From the NCBI RefSeq assembly GCF_003261585.1, contig NZ_POVU01000003.1, forward strand, positions 124,001 to 188,000: 64,000 nucleotides of DNA. The letters run 5' to 3'. Both the position numbers and the translations under genes were made by a program. Below, piece after piece: positions 1 to 8,953 of this stretch; within the stretch, counting starts at the first letter, position 1, and each line of letters begins with the position of its first letter. The DNA is from Acinetobacter sp. MB5 (GTDB taxonomy: Bacteria > Pseudomonadota > Gammaproteobacteria > Pseudomonadales > Moraxellaceae). The notes under the pieces are model-generated. The model was not told where the DNA came from. It ran no database searches and was given only the letters and a program-made list of their open reading frames with translations.

Positions 1-150
1 TCAACACGTTTTGCTGATGGTTTTGAATATGGTTTAGGTGCAGAAATCGGCATCTCAACCGATAAAATCCATACTCGTGGCCCTGTTGGCTTAGAAGGAC
101 TGACTTCACAGAAGTGGATTGTATTGGGTGATGGTCAAATCCGCCAATAA
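1..150 (+). CDS. proA: Glutamate-5-semialdehyde dehydrogenase (gamma-glutamyl phosphate reductase), C-terminal end
   Basis: Only the last 49 codons are present; the gene enters from the left edge. The protein reduces gamma-glutamyl phosphate to glutamate-5-semialdehyde in cytoplasmic proline synthesis. The visible tail reads through [20 protein letters not shown] and ends in a Gly-Asp-Gly-Gln-Ile-Arg stretch, which is the conserved C-terminus of ProA. The reading frame is open from base 1 and stops with TAA at 148-150. A hairpin terminator follows at 175-220. Identification rests on family recall of this conserved tail. Confidence 0.88.
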   Translation, partial: STRFADGFEYGLGAEIGISTDKIHTRGPVGLEGLTSQKWIVLGDGQIRQ

Positions 151-174
151 GCCTTCAAAAACAGTTTGAAACAG

Positions 175-220
175 ATTCTCAAGGTGAACTAACTCACTTT
201 GAGAATTAAATATTTTTTTA
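175..220 (+). terminator. Rho-independent terminator after proA
   Basis: Arms ATTCTCAAGGTGA (175-187) and TCACTTTGAGAAT (194-206) pair over 13 positions with one G-U, around a six-base loop. A T-rich run follows at 211-220. The remaining bases to 440 are AT-rich and presumably hold the ackA promoter; I see no gene there. Confidence 0.75.
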
Positions 221-440
221 GGAAATAATCATTATTTCACACAAATTAAATAATATAAGATATTGATTAACAATAATTTTATACCATAAATTATCATCAT
301 AATTCTAAAGTAGTATCGGCTAAAGTCTAGCTTGGACGAAAAAATAACCCATGTTAAAAATAATGTATTCGATCAGTCAGGTTCTTCCTAGCACAGATCA
401 TCAACAGGAATATGATTTCAATTAAATTGGGAATAATGAC

Positions 441-1643
441 GTGTCTACATCTGTTTTAGTGATTAATTGCGGTTCTTCTTCCATCAAATATGCATTGGTA
501 TCAGAACGCCGCGAAGATCGTATCTACGGGCTAGCAGAAAATCTTGGCTCAGAAAACGCGCGTATCAAAGGAATTACTGTCGGTGGTCAACCTCTTGAAT
601 TGGCGATTCCAAACGCAAATCATGAACAAGCGCTAGAAACTCTGCTCGAACGCCTTTCTCATTATAATCCACAAGCCATTGGTCACCGTGTCGTACACGG
701 CGGCACATTGACTAAAGCACATTTATTAACCCCAGAGATTATTCAACGTATTCGTGAAGCGACTCCGCTTGCACCTTTACACAACCCTGCACATTTGGTG
801 GGAATTGAAGCAACCATGCGTTTGTTCCCAGAACTTCCACAAGTTGCTGTGTTTGATACTGCTTTTCACCAAACCATGCCAGAACATGCGTATCGTTACG
901 CAGTTCCTAAATTCTTATTTACTGACCATAACGTGCGTCGTTACGGTTTCCACGGTACAAGCCATGCTTATGTTTCAGAACGCGGCTCAGAACTGGCTGG
1001 CAGCTTAAAACAAGGTGGCTGGCTGACTGCTCACCTGGGTAATGGTAGCTCAACCTGCGCGATTTGGAATGGTCAAAGTGTAGATACTTCTATGGGCCTG
1101 ACACCGCTTGAAGGCGTGGTTATGGGCACACGTAGTGGTGATGTTGACCCAAGTATTCACAGCTTCTTGGCAAGCAACTTGGGTTGGGACATCTTCAAAA
1201 TCGACAAGATGCTCAACAAAGAAAGCGGTTTGCTCGGTTTATCTGACAACTTGTCGAATGACATGCGCACCTTGATTGAAGCCTCAGAACAAGGCAATGA
1301 AGATGCAGCTTTAGCGATTGAAGTATTCTGCTACCGCTTGGCGAAATCTTTAGCAGCACTCAGCTGTGGTTTACCGCGTATTGACGGTTTATTCTTCACA
1401 GGTGGTATTGGTGAAAACTCGGCATATATCCGTGAAAAAACTATGACCTATTTGCCGCACTTTGGTTTCAACCTCGACAAAGAGAAAAATAACACCTTAA
1501 AACGTGGTACTGAAGGACAGATTGATACAGGCACTGGCCCTCAAATTTGGGTGATTCCAACCGATGAGGAAGGCCGTATCGCGAAAGAAACCGAGCATGT
1601 CGTAGAACAGCTTAGCCGTGAGGCAAACGCAGCGATTGCTTAA
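441..1643 (+). CDS. ackA: Acetate kinase
   Basis: AckA interconverts acetate plus ATP with acetyl phosphate plus ADP in the cytoplasm, and with Pta links acetate to acetyl-CoA. The 400-residue length is normal for the family. Visible signatures are the N-terminal NCGSSSIK at residues 9-16, GHRVVHGG at 81-88, FHGTSHAY at 170-177 and the phosphate-binding HLGNGSS near 198-204. Translation starts at a GTG giving [11 protein letters not shown]; no in-frame ATG fits the conserved N-terminus. pta follows after a 27-base gap on the same strand, so the two are very likely one operon. Confidence 0.97.
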   Translation: MSTSVLVINCGSSSIKYALVSERREDRIYGLAENLGSENARIKGITVGGQPLELAIPNANHEQALETLLERLSHYNPQAIGHRVVHGGTLTKAHLLTPEIIQRIREATPLAPLHNPAHLVGIEATMRLFPELPQVAVFDTAFHQTMPEHAYRYAVPKFLFTDHNVRRYGFHGTSHAYVSERGSELAGSLKQGGWLTAHLGNGSSTCAIWNGQSVDTSMGLTPLEGVVMGTRSGDVDPSIHSFLASNLGWDIFKIDKMLNKESGLLGLSDNLSNDMRTLIEASEQGNEDAALAIEVFCYRLAKSLAALSCGLPRIDGLFFTGGIGENSAYIREKTMTYLPHFGFNLDKEKNNTLKRGTEGQIDTGTGPQIWVIPTDEEGRIAKETEHVVEQLSREANAAIA

Positions 1644-1670
1644 TCTATAAAATTAAAATCAGGTGTTTTT

Positions 1671-3836
1671 ATGAATACCCTTCTTCTTATTCCAACCGAG
1701 GAAAGCGCAGGTCTCACCTCCGCTTGCCTCGGCATGATTTACGCACTGGACTGTAGTGGCATTAAAGCGGGTTTTGTGAAACCGTTTTGTCAGGAACAAG
1801 ACCAAAATCATAACCGTACAGCAGCGCTCTATGCACAGCTTTTCCAAGCTCAAGCCACTGCATCCATTACCCATCAGCAAATTTTAAATGCAATGAATTC
1901 TGGGGAAGTCGATGAATTGCTTGAAGATGCGGTTCGACTCCATCGTGAAGTTTCAAAAAAACATCAAGTGATTATTGTTGAAGGTTTATTGGCAACAGCA
2001 GAAGATTATTTTGCCAATGAACTGAATGCACAGCTTGCGAAAGCACTCGATGCCAAAGTCGTTTTTGTCAGCAAAGCAGATTTAAACCAACCACGTCAAA
2101 CCGCAGAAAAAATTGAAGCGAGTTTACGTCATTTTGGTGGACTCGAAAGCAAGCGGACTGCGGGCATCTTGTTCATGCGCACTAAAGGTTTGGCTGAAAA
2201 TGCAGCGCAAATTCCTGTCGCGCTTGACACCTCATTACGCCTTGAAAAAGAAATTTCTGAATTCACGACAGCGCTGCAAAAGTTCAATCGTCATATTGGC
2301 ACAGCAGCACTGCCAATTGTCGGTCTCGTACCATTTAGCAATACGCTCAGCGTGCCTCGTACACTTGACATCGCAAGCAGCATTAAGGCTACATGGGTTA
2401 ATGAAGGGACTGCCGCACAGCGCCGCGTACTTCACACCAGCCTAATCGCATCAAGCATTGAACATGAACTGAATAAATTTGTGGCGGGCGAACTGATTAT
2501 CAGTGCCTCAGAACGTATTGATGTTATCTTGGCTGCAAGTCTTGCCACTCAAAATGGTGTGCCGCTTTCAGGTCTTATTCTGACTGAACGTGAAGCGCCA
2601 AATGCACAAGTTCTAGAATTCTGTAAAACAGCGATTCAGCAAGGCTTGCCTGTACTCCATACCTCGCTAAACACCTTGGAAACTGCTCAACGCTTGGCAA
2701 CGCTCAGCAACGAAGTTCCAACCAATGATTTGGAACGTGCAGAGCAAGTCACTCGCTTTGTTTCTAGTCACATCGATCCAAACTGGTTAAGTCAACATAG
2801 CGAAGCTGCGACTCAGCCACGTCTATCGCCTTCGGCTTTCCGTTATGAGCTCGTTCAAAAATCAATTGCAGCGAAAAAACGCATCGTACTGCCTGAAGGT
2901 GATGAGCCACGTACCGTTGAAGCAGCAGCGATCTGTCAATCTCGTGGTCTAGCACACTGTATTTTGCTGGCTAAACCAGAACAGGTTTTAGAAGTTGCCA
3001 AAGCACGTAATATTGAACTGCCAAGCGATCTTGAAATTGTCGATCCTGACAGTATTCGTGCGCAATATATTGAGCCAATGGTTCAGTTGCGTAAAGGCAA
3101 GCTTGATGCAGCTCAAGCTGAAGAACAACTGCAAGATACGGTTGTTTTAGGCACCATGATGCTTGCGCTCGATCAAGTCGATGGTTTGGTTTCAGGCGCA
3201 GTGCATACCACAGCCAATACCGTTCGCCCTGCGTTTCAGTTAATCAAAACTGCACCTGAATATTCTCTGGTATCTTCTGTGTTCTTCATGTTGTTGCCAG
3301 ACGAAGTTTATGTGTACGGTGACTGTGCAATTAACCCAGATCCAACAGCGGAACAGTTAGCAGAAATTGCGATTCAGTCAGCAGACTCAGCCAAAGCTTT
3401 TGGTATTGAGCCACGTATTGCCATGATCAGCTACTCAACAGGTACATCAGGTGCAGGTGCAGATGTTGAAAAAGTGGCTCAGGCAACTGAGATTGCTCAA
3501 CAGCGTCGCCCAGACTTGCTGATTGATGGCCCGCTACAATACGATGCCGCTTCGGTTGAAAGTGTAGGTCGCTCAAAAGCACCAAATTCACCCGTTGCTG
3601 GTCGCGCCAATGTGTTTATTTTCCCTGACCTCAACACAGGTAACACCACTTACAAAGCAGTACAACGTTCTGCAAATGTCGTCAGTGTTGGCCCGATGTT
3701 GCAAGGTTTGAATAAACCTGTAAATGACTTGTCACGTGGTGCTTTGGTTGATGACATCGTGTTTACGATTGCTTTAACTGCCATTCAGGCGGAACAACAA
3801 GCTGAAGCTAAAACTGCCGCAGCGAAAGCATCATAA
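1671..3836 (+). CDS. pta: Phosphate acetyltransferase (long form)
   Basis: Pta exchanges acetyl phosphate and CoA for acetyl-CoA and phosphate, partnering AckA in acetate assimilation and overflow. At 721 residues this is the long bacterial form: an N-terminal BioD-like P-loop region (about 1-200), a central DRTGG-type domain (about 215-330) and the C-terminal PTA catalytic domain from about residue 395, which opens with KKRIVLPEGDEPRTVEAAA. STGTSGAG lies in the catalytic part. The ATG is preceded by AGGTG at a suitable distance, 27 bases after ackA. A strong terminator follows, so ackA-pta is a closed two-gene unit. Confidence 0.97.
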   Translation: MNTLLLIPTEESAGLTSACLGMIYALDCSGIKAGFVKPFCQEQDQNHNRTAALYAQLFQAQATASITHQQILNAMNSGEVDELLEDAVRLHREVSKKHQVIIVEGLLATAEDYFANELNAQLAKALDAKVVFVSKADLNQPRQTAEKIEASLRHFGGLESKRTAGILFMRTKGLAENAAQIPVALDTSLRLEKEISEFTTALQKFNRHIGTAALPIVGLVPFSNTLSVPRTLDIASSIKATWVNEGTAAQRRVLHTSLIASSIEHELNKFVAGELIISASERIDVILAASLATQNGVPLSGLILTEREAPNAQVLEFCKTAIQQGLPVLHTSLNTLETAQRLATLSNEVPTNDLERAEQVTRFVSSHIDPNWLSQHSEAATQPRLSPSAFRYELVQKSIAAKKRIVLPEGDEPRTVEAAAICQSRGLAHCILLAKPEQVLEVAKARNIELPSDLEIVDPDSIRAQYIEPMVQLRKGKLDAAQAEEQLQDTVVLGTMMLALDQVDGLVSGAVHTTANTVRPAFQLIKTAPEYSLVSSVFFMLLPDEVYVYGDCAINPDPTAEQLAEIAIQSADSAKAFGIEPRIAMISYSTGTSGAGADVEKVAQATEIAQQRRPDLLIDGPLQYDAASVESVGRSKAPNSPVAGRANVFIFPDLNTGNTTYKAVQRSANVVSVGPMLQGLNKPVNDLSRGALVDDIVFTIALTAIQAEQQAEAKTAAAKAS

Positions 3837-3860
3837 TTTATTGCAAAAAATGACATAGGA

Positions 3861-3890
3861 AAGCCACTCCATCGTTTGAGTGGCTTTTTT
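3861..3890 (+). terminator. Rho-independent terminator after pta
   Basis: Perfect stem AAGCCACTC / GAGTGGCTT with an eight-base loop, followed by a T run. It lies directly against the stop codon of the convergent GNAT gene, so it may serve both strands. Confidence 0.85.
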
Positions 3891-4349
3891 CTATTTACAA
3901 TTCAAATGAAGATGGTAAATCCCATGCTCAATCACAAAACCCAATTTTTGATATAGCTTTTGTGCCCGTAGATTATCCATCCCTGTTTCTAAAGCGATAT
4001 AGACTGCATCATGAGCTTTTGCAAATGCAATTCCTTGCTGCATTAAAACCTGCCCGATAGACTTTCCACGATGATCGGCTTGAATAAATAAATCATTAAT
4101 CACCCAAACCCGTCCCACCTCTAAAGATGACCATAATGGATAAAGCTGAATAAACCCGACCAGTTGCTCTGAAATTTGAGCAACAAAAATCTGAGATCTG
4201 GCTTGATTCAAATGTGCCGATAAAAATGCCGTTGCGCCAAGATGATCAGGTGCTTTTCCGTAAAATTCACGGTACTGGTTAAATAATTTCGCTAAAACAT
4301 CCATATCCGCCAATGTTGCCTCACGAACGGTACACACTGATTTAGACAT
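3891..4349 (-). CDS. GNAT-family N-acetyltransferase
   Basis: A 152-residue single-domain GNAT protein, normal length for the family. The acetyl-CoA pyrophosphate-binding motif A is visible as QADHRGKSIGQVLM (about residues 91-104), preceded by the VINDLFI strand and followed by NLRAQKLYQKLGF, the usual motif B ending. It should transfer an acetyl group from acetyl-CoA to an amine, but the acceptor cannot be told from sequence. The gene is divergent from the LysR gene at 4467, with a 117-base shared intergenic region, so LysR control is possible but unproven. Confidence 0.85.
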   Translation of the reverse strand: MSKSVCTVREATLADMDVLAKLFNQYREFYGKAPDHLGATAFLSAHLNQARSQIFVAQISEQLVGFIQLYPLWSSLEVGRVWVINDLFIQADHRGKSIGQVLMQQGIAFAKAHDAVYIALETGMDNLRAQKLYQKLGFVIEHGIYHLHLNCK

Positions 4350-4466
4350 AAAATCCCCTTATTTTTTCAATTGATTGAATGAGTCAAAGGATTATGGCTA
4401 AATCAAAACATATCTAAAAATACTTAATTTTTTGCTCTTCATTCATTTTTGATATAGATTTTAATT

Positions 4467-5417
4467 ATGTTTCATTACCGTCACATCGAAATTTTTCAAG
4501 CCATTATGAAAACGGGCAGCATTACGGGCGCTGCTCATCTGTTATTTACTTCGCAACCCACCATTAGCCGTGAAATTGCACGATTTGAAACGCTATGTGG
4601 GTTTCCTTTATTTGACCGTCGAAATGCAAAAATATATCCAACCGAAGCAGCATTAACCCTGTATGAAGAAATACTTCAGTCCAATATTGGACTGGAACGT
4701 GTGTTTAATACGGCTCAACAAATCAAGAATCATCAAATTGGGGAACTTCAATTGTGTTGTTTGCCATTTTTAGCCACAACACTCTTACCGACTGTAATTG
4801 CAAAATTTAAATCGCATACACAGCACACCCAGATTTGCATCACTCCGCTTGAATCTCCATTCATTGAAACCCAGTTGTCTTCACAACAGTTTCATCTCGG
4901 TCTAATTGAGCACCAATCAATACCACTGGGGACAACTTTGCAGTTTCAGTTTAAAAGTAATGAAGTCTGTATTCTGCCTGACACTCATCCCTTATTGGAC
5001 AAAGCTGAGTTACAACTTGAAGATTTCGCAGCTCATGAATTTATTTCTCTGGCCAAGCAAGACCCATACCGACAGCAGATTGATCAGGTTTTTCATCAGC
5101 ATCATATTCAACGCCAGCTTAGCATTGAAACTCATAGTGCCCACTCGATTTGTACAATGGTTCAAAAAGGTCTGGGTGTCTCAATTGTCAATCCATTGAT
5201 CATGCTGGATTATCTTGGCTCAGGTTTGCAATGGAGACCGATCACTTTCTCTATTCCTTTTACTCTGAGTTTGGTTCGTCCAGATTACAGACCTGTTTCT
5301 AGGCTAGCGGATCTATTTATTGCGGATTTAATCGCTGTATTAAGCGATGCACAGCAGTTACTTGAACAACATCATGTTGCAAATTCATTGATCAAGTTCA
5401 GCTCAGCCGCCCAATAA
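4467..5417 (+). CDS. LysR-family transcriptional regulator
   Basis: A 316-residue LysR regulator. The winged helix-turn-helix occupies about residues 1-60, with the typical GSITGAAHLLFTSQPTISRE recognition region; the effector-binding domain of the periplasmic-binding-protein fold fills about 90-300. The N-terminus (HYRHIEIFQAIMKTGSITGA) resembles the subgroup that controls amino-acid or opine metabolism, but the effector is not predictable. It is divergent from a GNAT acetyltransferase and ends one base before the convergent methyltransferase. Autoregulation from the shared intergenic region is the family norm. Confidence 0.9.
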   Translation: MFHYRHIEIFQAIMKTGSITGAAHLLFTSQPTISREIARFETLCGFPLFDRRNAKIYPTEAALTLYEEILQSNIGLERVFNTAQQIKNHQIGELQLCCLPFLATTLLPTVIAKFKSHTQHTQICITPLESPFIETQLSSQQFHLGLIEHQSIPLGTTLQFQFKSNEVCILPDTHPLLDKAELQLEDFAAHEFISLAKQDPYRQQIDQVFHQHHIQRQLSIETHSAHSICTMVQKGLGVSIVNPLIMLDYLGSGLQWRPITFSIPFTLSLVRPDYRPVSRLADLFIADLIAVLSDAQQLLEQHHVANSLIKFSSAAQ

Positions 5418-5418
5418 T

Positions 5419-6036
5419 TTATGCCCGAATATATTGGACTAGCCAAACGGTATGCCCAGTACAGTCAACATCTTCAGCAAGCATGTGAATCAGTTGGAAA
5501 CCATACTGATGTAACAAGGAACGATATTCTTCAGGCGCTAAACTGGCGTGATAGAGCGGCTTCCCAAACATTTCTCCAATAGACTCACCATTGGCAGGCC
5601 CACTGGTAAACATCAGTACTGTACTTGTTTGAGAGCACTGTTCAAATCGGGCAAACATGTCACGCTGATCTGATCTGGTTAAATGAAAGAAACTGTCCCA
5701 AGCTAAAATTCCCTGAAATCGCTGTGCAGGACTAAAACTTCGCATATCGGCCTGAATCCACTGCTGCTCAGGAAAATGAATCTGTGCCATTTCTAACATT
5801 ACCTCAGCACTATCCACGCCCGTAATCTGACAGCCTTGCTGAATAAGATACTCGGCAATTGGCTGACCTGAACCACAGCCCAAATCTAAAACATGGGCAG
5901 GTTGAGCAAGTAAAGCAAGAAAACGATCTAACCACTGTTTTTCATATAAATAAGTACCGCGCAACTTCGTCCATTGACGACCATACTGACGGTATATCTC
6001 GATAATATTTTCAGCGAGGTTTTCTTGGGTCATCAT
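5419..6036 (-). CDS. Class I SAM-dependent methyltransferase
   Basis: A 205-residue Rossmann methyltransferase. Motif I is VLDLGCGSGQPIAEYL at about residues 49-64, followed by an acidic residue after strand 2 (GVDSAEVMLEMA) and a QADMRSF motif III-like stretch. These bind S-adenosylmethionine. The methyl acceptor is unknown; the small size with no added domain fits small-molecule methyltransferases. Its stop lies one base from that of the convergent LysR gene. The start ATG follows an AGGGAAGATG context, with an overlapping second ATG. Confidence 0.85.
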   Translation of the reverse strand: MMTQENLAENIIEIYRQYGRQWTKLRGTYLYEKQWLDRFLALLAQPAHVLDLGCGSGQPIAEYLIQQGCQITGVDSAEVMLEMAQIHFPEQQWIQADMRSFSPAQRFQGILAWDSFFHLTRSDQRDMFARFEQCSQTSTVLMFTSGPANGESIGEMFGKPLYHASLAPEEYRSLLHQYGFQLIHMLAEDVDCTGHTVWLVQYIRA

Positions 6037-6188
6037 CTTCCCTCTTGATCACGAATATCTCTTTAGATAGCGCTATCTTTAGTATGATCTAAACTTGGCT
6101 CAAAATCTCAGCAAAACTGCCCACAGACCTGTCGTTTTGTCATATAATTTAGCCCGCTAGCTAACAGCCCGCTCAAGAGACTTTTGAT

Positions 6189-7715
6189 ATGACAACCATT
6201 ATCAAACAAGATGACTTGATCACTTCGGTCAAGGATGCCTTACAGTTTATTTCATACTATCATCCACAAGATTTTATTCAGGCAATGAGCCGTGCGTATG
6301 ATCGTGAAGAAAACCAAGCAGCCAAGGATGCAATCGCACAAATTCTAATTAACTCGCGTATGTGTGCAGAAGGTCATCGCCCAATCTGCCAAGATACCGG
6401 GATTGTCAACGTGTTTGTTGATGTGGGCTTAGACGTTAAATTTGAATTAACCTTGAGTCTTGATGATGCGATCAACGAAGGTGTACGCCAAGGTTACTTA
6501 GAAAACACCAACGTACTTCGTGCATCCGTTTTAGCAGATCCTGCATTTGGCCGTAAGAACACCAAAGACAATACGCCTGCCGTGATTCATTATAAACTCG
6601 TACCTGGCAACAAAGTTGATATTACCGTTGCAGCAAAAGGCGGCGGTTCAGAAAATAAATCTAAACTTGCAATGTTAAACCCGTCTGACTCGATTGTGGA
6701 CTGGGTACTTAAAACTGTTCCAACGATGGGTGCAGGCTGGTGTCCACCAGGGATGCTCGGTATCGGGATCGGTGGTACTGCTGAAAAAGCCATGATGCTT
6801 GCAAAAGAAGCACTCATGGAAGAAATCAACATGGACGAACTTCTTCGTCGTGGTCCTCAAAGCAAAATGGAAGAGCTTCGTATTGAAATCTTCGAAAAAG
6901 TAAATGCTTTGGGGATTGGTGCACAAGGCCTTGGCGGTTTAACGACTGTTCTTGATATTAAAATCAAAGATTACCCTTGCCATGCTGCAGGCAAACCAGT
7001 TGGTATGATTCCAAACTGTGCAGCAACCCGCCATGCGCATTTCCAACTTGATGGTTCAGGTCCTGCACACATTCAAGCACCTAAACTTGAAGATTACCCT
7101 CAAGTGGCTTGGGATGCATCGAAATCTAAGCGTGTAAACCTTGACACCATCACTCAAGAAGAAATGAACTCTTGGAAACCAGGTGATACGCTTCTTCTTA
7201 ACGGTACAATCTACACAGGTCGTGACGCTGCACATAAACGTATGGTTGACATGCTGAATAACGGTGAAGAACTTCCTGTAGACCTTAAAGGTAAGTTCAT
7301 TTACTACGTTGGGCCTGTTGATCCAGTGGGTGATGAAGTGGTTGGTCCTGCAGGCCCTACAACTGCAACACGTATGGACAAGTTCACTCGCCAAGTCTTA
7401 GAAGCGACTGGCATGTTCGGTATGATTGGTAAAGCAGACCGTGGTCCTGCTGCAGTTGAAGCAATCAAAGACAACAAAGCAACGTATTTAATGGCTGTTG
7501 GTGGCGCTGCATACCTCGTATCTAAAGCGGTTCGTCAGGCAGAAGTGGTTGCTTTTGCTGACTTAGGTATGGAAGCCATCTACAAATTTGTCGTTGAAGA
7601 TATGCCTGTTTCTGTTGCGGTCGATGTGAATGGTACGTCAATCCATGCGATTGCACCAAAAATCTGGCAAGAAAAAATCGGCAAGATTCCAGTTGTAGAT
7701 GCAACAGCGGGTTAA
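6189..7715 (+). CDS. fumA: Class I fumarate hydratase (iron-sulfur)
   Basis: Class I fumarase hydrates fumarate to L-malate in the TCA cycle using an oxygen-sensitive [4Fe-4S] cluster. The 508-residue single chain carries the alpha-domain (residues 1-~290) fused to the beta-domain (~300-508). Cluster-binding cysteines are visible in ICQDTG (C67), in a WCPPGMLGIGIGG loop near 180 and in IPNCAATRHAHF near 278. The beta-domain shows GPAGPTTATRMD and MIGKADRG. The gene stands alone, ends at a strong terminator, and has no class II fumarase beside it. FumA and FumB are not distinguishable here, so the symbol is by family. Confidence 0.93.
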   Translation: MTTIIKQDDLITSVKDALQFISYYHPQDFIQAMSRAYDREENQAAKDAIAQILINSRMCAEGHRPICQDTGIVNVFVDVGLDVKFELTLSLDDAINEGVRQGYLENTNVLRASVLADPAFGRKNTKDNTPAVIHYKLVPGNKVDITVAAKGGGSENKSKLAMLNPSDSIVDWVLKTVPTMGAGWCPPGMLGIGIGGTAEKAMMLAKEALMEEINMDELLRRGPQSKMEELRIEIFEKVNALGIGAQGLGGLTTVLDIKIKDYPCHAAGKPVGMIPNCAATRHAHFQLDGSGPAHIQAPKLEDYPQVAWDASKSKRVNLDTITQEEMNSWKPGDTLLLNGTIYTGRDAAHKRMVDMLNNGEELPVDLKGKFIYYVGPVDPVGDEVVGPAGPTTATRMDKFTRQVLEATGMFGMIGKADRGPAAVEAIKDNKATYLMAVGGAAYLVSKAVRQAEVVAFADLGMEAIYKFVVEDMPVSVAVDVNGTSIHAIAPKIWQEKIGKIPVVDATAG

Positions 7716-7727
7716 CCGAAATACATC

Positions 7728-7757
7728 AAAAAACACGCCTCAGGGCGTGTTTTTTTA
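7728..7757 (+). terminator. Rho-independent terminator after the fumarase gene
   Basis: Stem AAACACGCC / GGCGTGTTT with a short TCA-type loop and a run of seven T. It closes the fumarase unit before the first DUF2059 gene. Confidence 0.88.
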
Positions 7758-7800
7758 TTTAAATTATTACGCTAAAGCGAATGCAATAAGGTCATTTCCC

Positions 7801-8217
7801 ATGCAACTCAAGAGTATTAGTCAAATCATCACTTTACTTGGAGGCTTGTTTTTATTTGACCTGAGTCATGCACAGCCCGCATCTCAAGGCTCCATTGATC
7901 AACTCTTTGATATCTTAAAGATTAAACAAAACACTCAAGCAATCGTTCAACCCCAACAGTTACAAATGCTTGGTTTAAACCAAGAACAATTTTGGCAAGA
8001 TGTAGAACCCGAACTTAAACAACTCTATCAAAAAAATCTATCTGAACAAGAAGTTCAAGCACTCAACCGTTTTTACCAAACCCCTGAAGGTCAATCACTT
8101 GCAGCACAAATGCCTTCTTTAAGCCAAGAAACATATGATCATGTCATTCATAACATGATGGACAACAGCGCTAATAATCACAGCCTGCTAAAAGTTCTCG
8201 TCAATGATAATGCTTAA
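7801..8217 (+). CDS. DUF2059-family exported protein
   Basis: A 138-residue protein with an N-terminal signal peptide (about 1-22, ending SHAQP) and a DUF2059 core marked by LSEQEVQALNRFYQTPEGQS. The function of the family is not established. I chose ATG 7801 over an upstream in-frame start at 7699 because the longer version would begin inside the fumarase gene and read through its terminator, while 7801 gives a clean signal peptide. A second DUF2059 gene follows 130 bases downstream, so this is a tandem duplication. Confidence 0.8.
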   Translation: MQLKSISQIITLLGGLFLFDLSHAQPASQGSIDQLFDILKIKQNTQAIVQPQQLQMLGLNQEQFWQDVEPELKQLYQKNLSEQEVQALNRFYQTPEGQSLAAQMPSLSQETYDHVIHNMMDNSANNHSLLKVLVNDNA

Positions 8218-8347
8218 TTCAATTCGGTGAAAAATTTAGGCATAATTCAAAATTATGCCTAAATAATAATTAAATATTTAAAACAATATCCTTTAAATCA
8301 TCATTTAAAAATTCTTTTTCTTATTCACAATATTTCGAGTTTGTATT

Positions 8348-8908
8348 ATGCAAAATAAACACATGATTCTAAAACTGATTGTCATTGGTCTTTGCAGCTT
8401 GGGTTTTAGTCAAGTTGCTCTTGCTTCTCCTGCAAAACCTGCTTCTGTAGATGAGTTAATTCAACTTTCAAATGCAGAAAAATTAGTTAAGGAATCAGTG
8501 AATAGCTACACTCCTTATTTCCAGAAGCATTCTGAGCAAGTCATTAAAAACTATACAGGCCATCAGGTTCTGACCGAGCAAGATCAGATAGCAGCTCACA
8601 AACTAACAAACATCTTTCTCAGCACTGTTGAAATCTTCTTACAGCAAGCCAAACCTGTTGAAATTGTGAAAAATATTTATACCAAGCAATTATCTGAAGA
8701 AGAAGTTCAAGCCTATATTCATTTTCTGAAATCTCCTGAAGGACAATCGATTAACCAAAAGATGCCAATCATTTTGCAGCAAACAGCACAACAAATTAAT
8801 CAGGTGACAGAGAATCTCACTCAAGATAAAAAGTTTCAACAACAAATGACTCAGCAAATTGCTGATGTCCTCAAACCTTTACCAAAACAATCAATACAAA
8901 ATAAATAG
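8348..8908 (+). CDS. DUF2059-family exported protein (paralogue)
   Basis: A 186-residue paralogue of the preceding protein. It has a signal peptide of about 26 residues (hydrophobic LIVIGLCSLGFSQVALA) and the same hallmark segment, LSEEEVQAYIHFLKSPEGQS. The extra length is an inserted segment before that motif and a longer glutamine-rich C-terminus. A periplasmic location is inferred. The intergenic stretch of 130 bases is AT-rich and may hold its own promoter. Function unknown. Confidence 0.8.
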   Translation: MQNKHMILKLIVIGLCSLGFSQVALASPAKPASVDELIQLSNAEKLVKESVNSYTPYFQKHSEQVIKNYTGHQVLTEQDQIAAHKLTNIFLSTVEIFLQQAKPVEIVKNIYTKQLSEEEVQAYIHFLKSPEGQSINQKMPIILQQTAQQINQVTENLTQDKKFQQQMTQQIADVLKPLPKQSIQNK

Positions 8909-8912
8909 ACAT

Positions 8913-8945
8913 AAAAAAAACGCGCACATAGCGCGTTTTTTTATA
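8913..8945. terminator. Bidirectional terminator between DUF2059 gene and clpX
   Basis: Stem AACGCGC / GCGCGTT flanked by an A run on the left and a T run on the right, so it can terminate both the plus-strand DUF2059 gene and minus-strand clpX. Confidence 0.85.
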
Positions 8946-8953
8946 TTTGAGTT

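Noticed and set aside
7699..7800. Upstream extension of the first DUF2059 gene
   Set aside because: It would begin within the fumarase gene and cross its terminator, and would hide the signal peptide.
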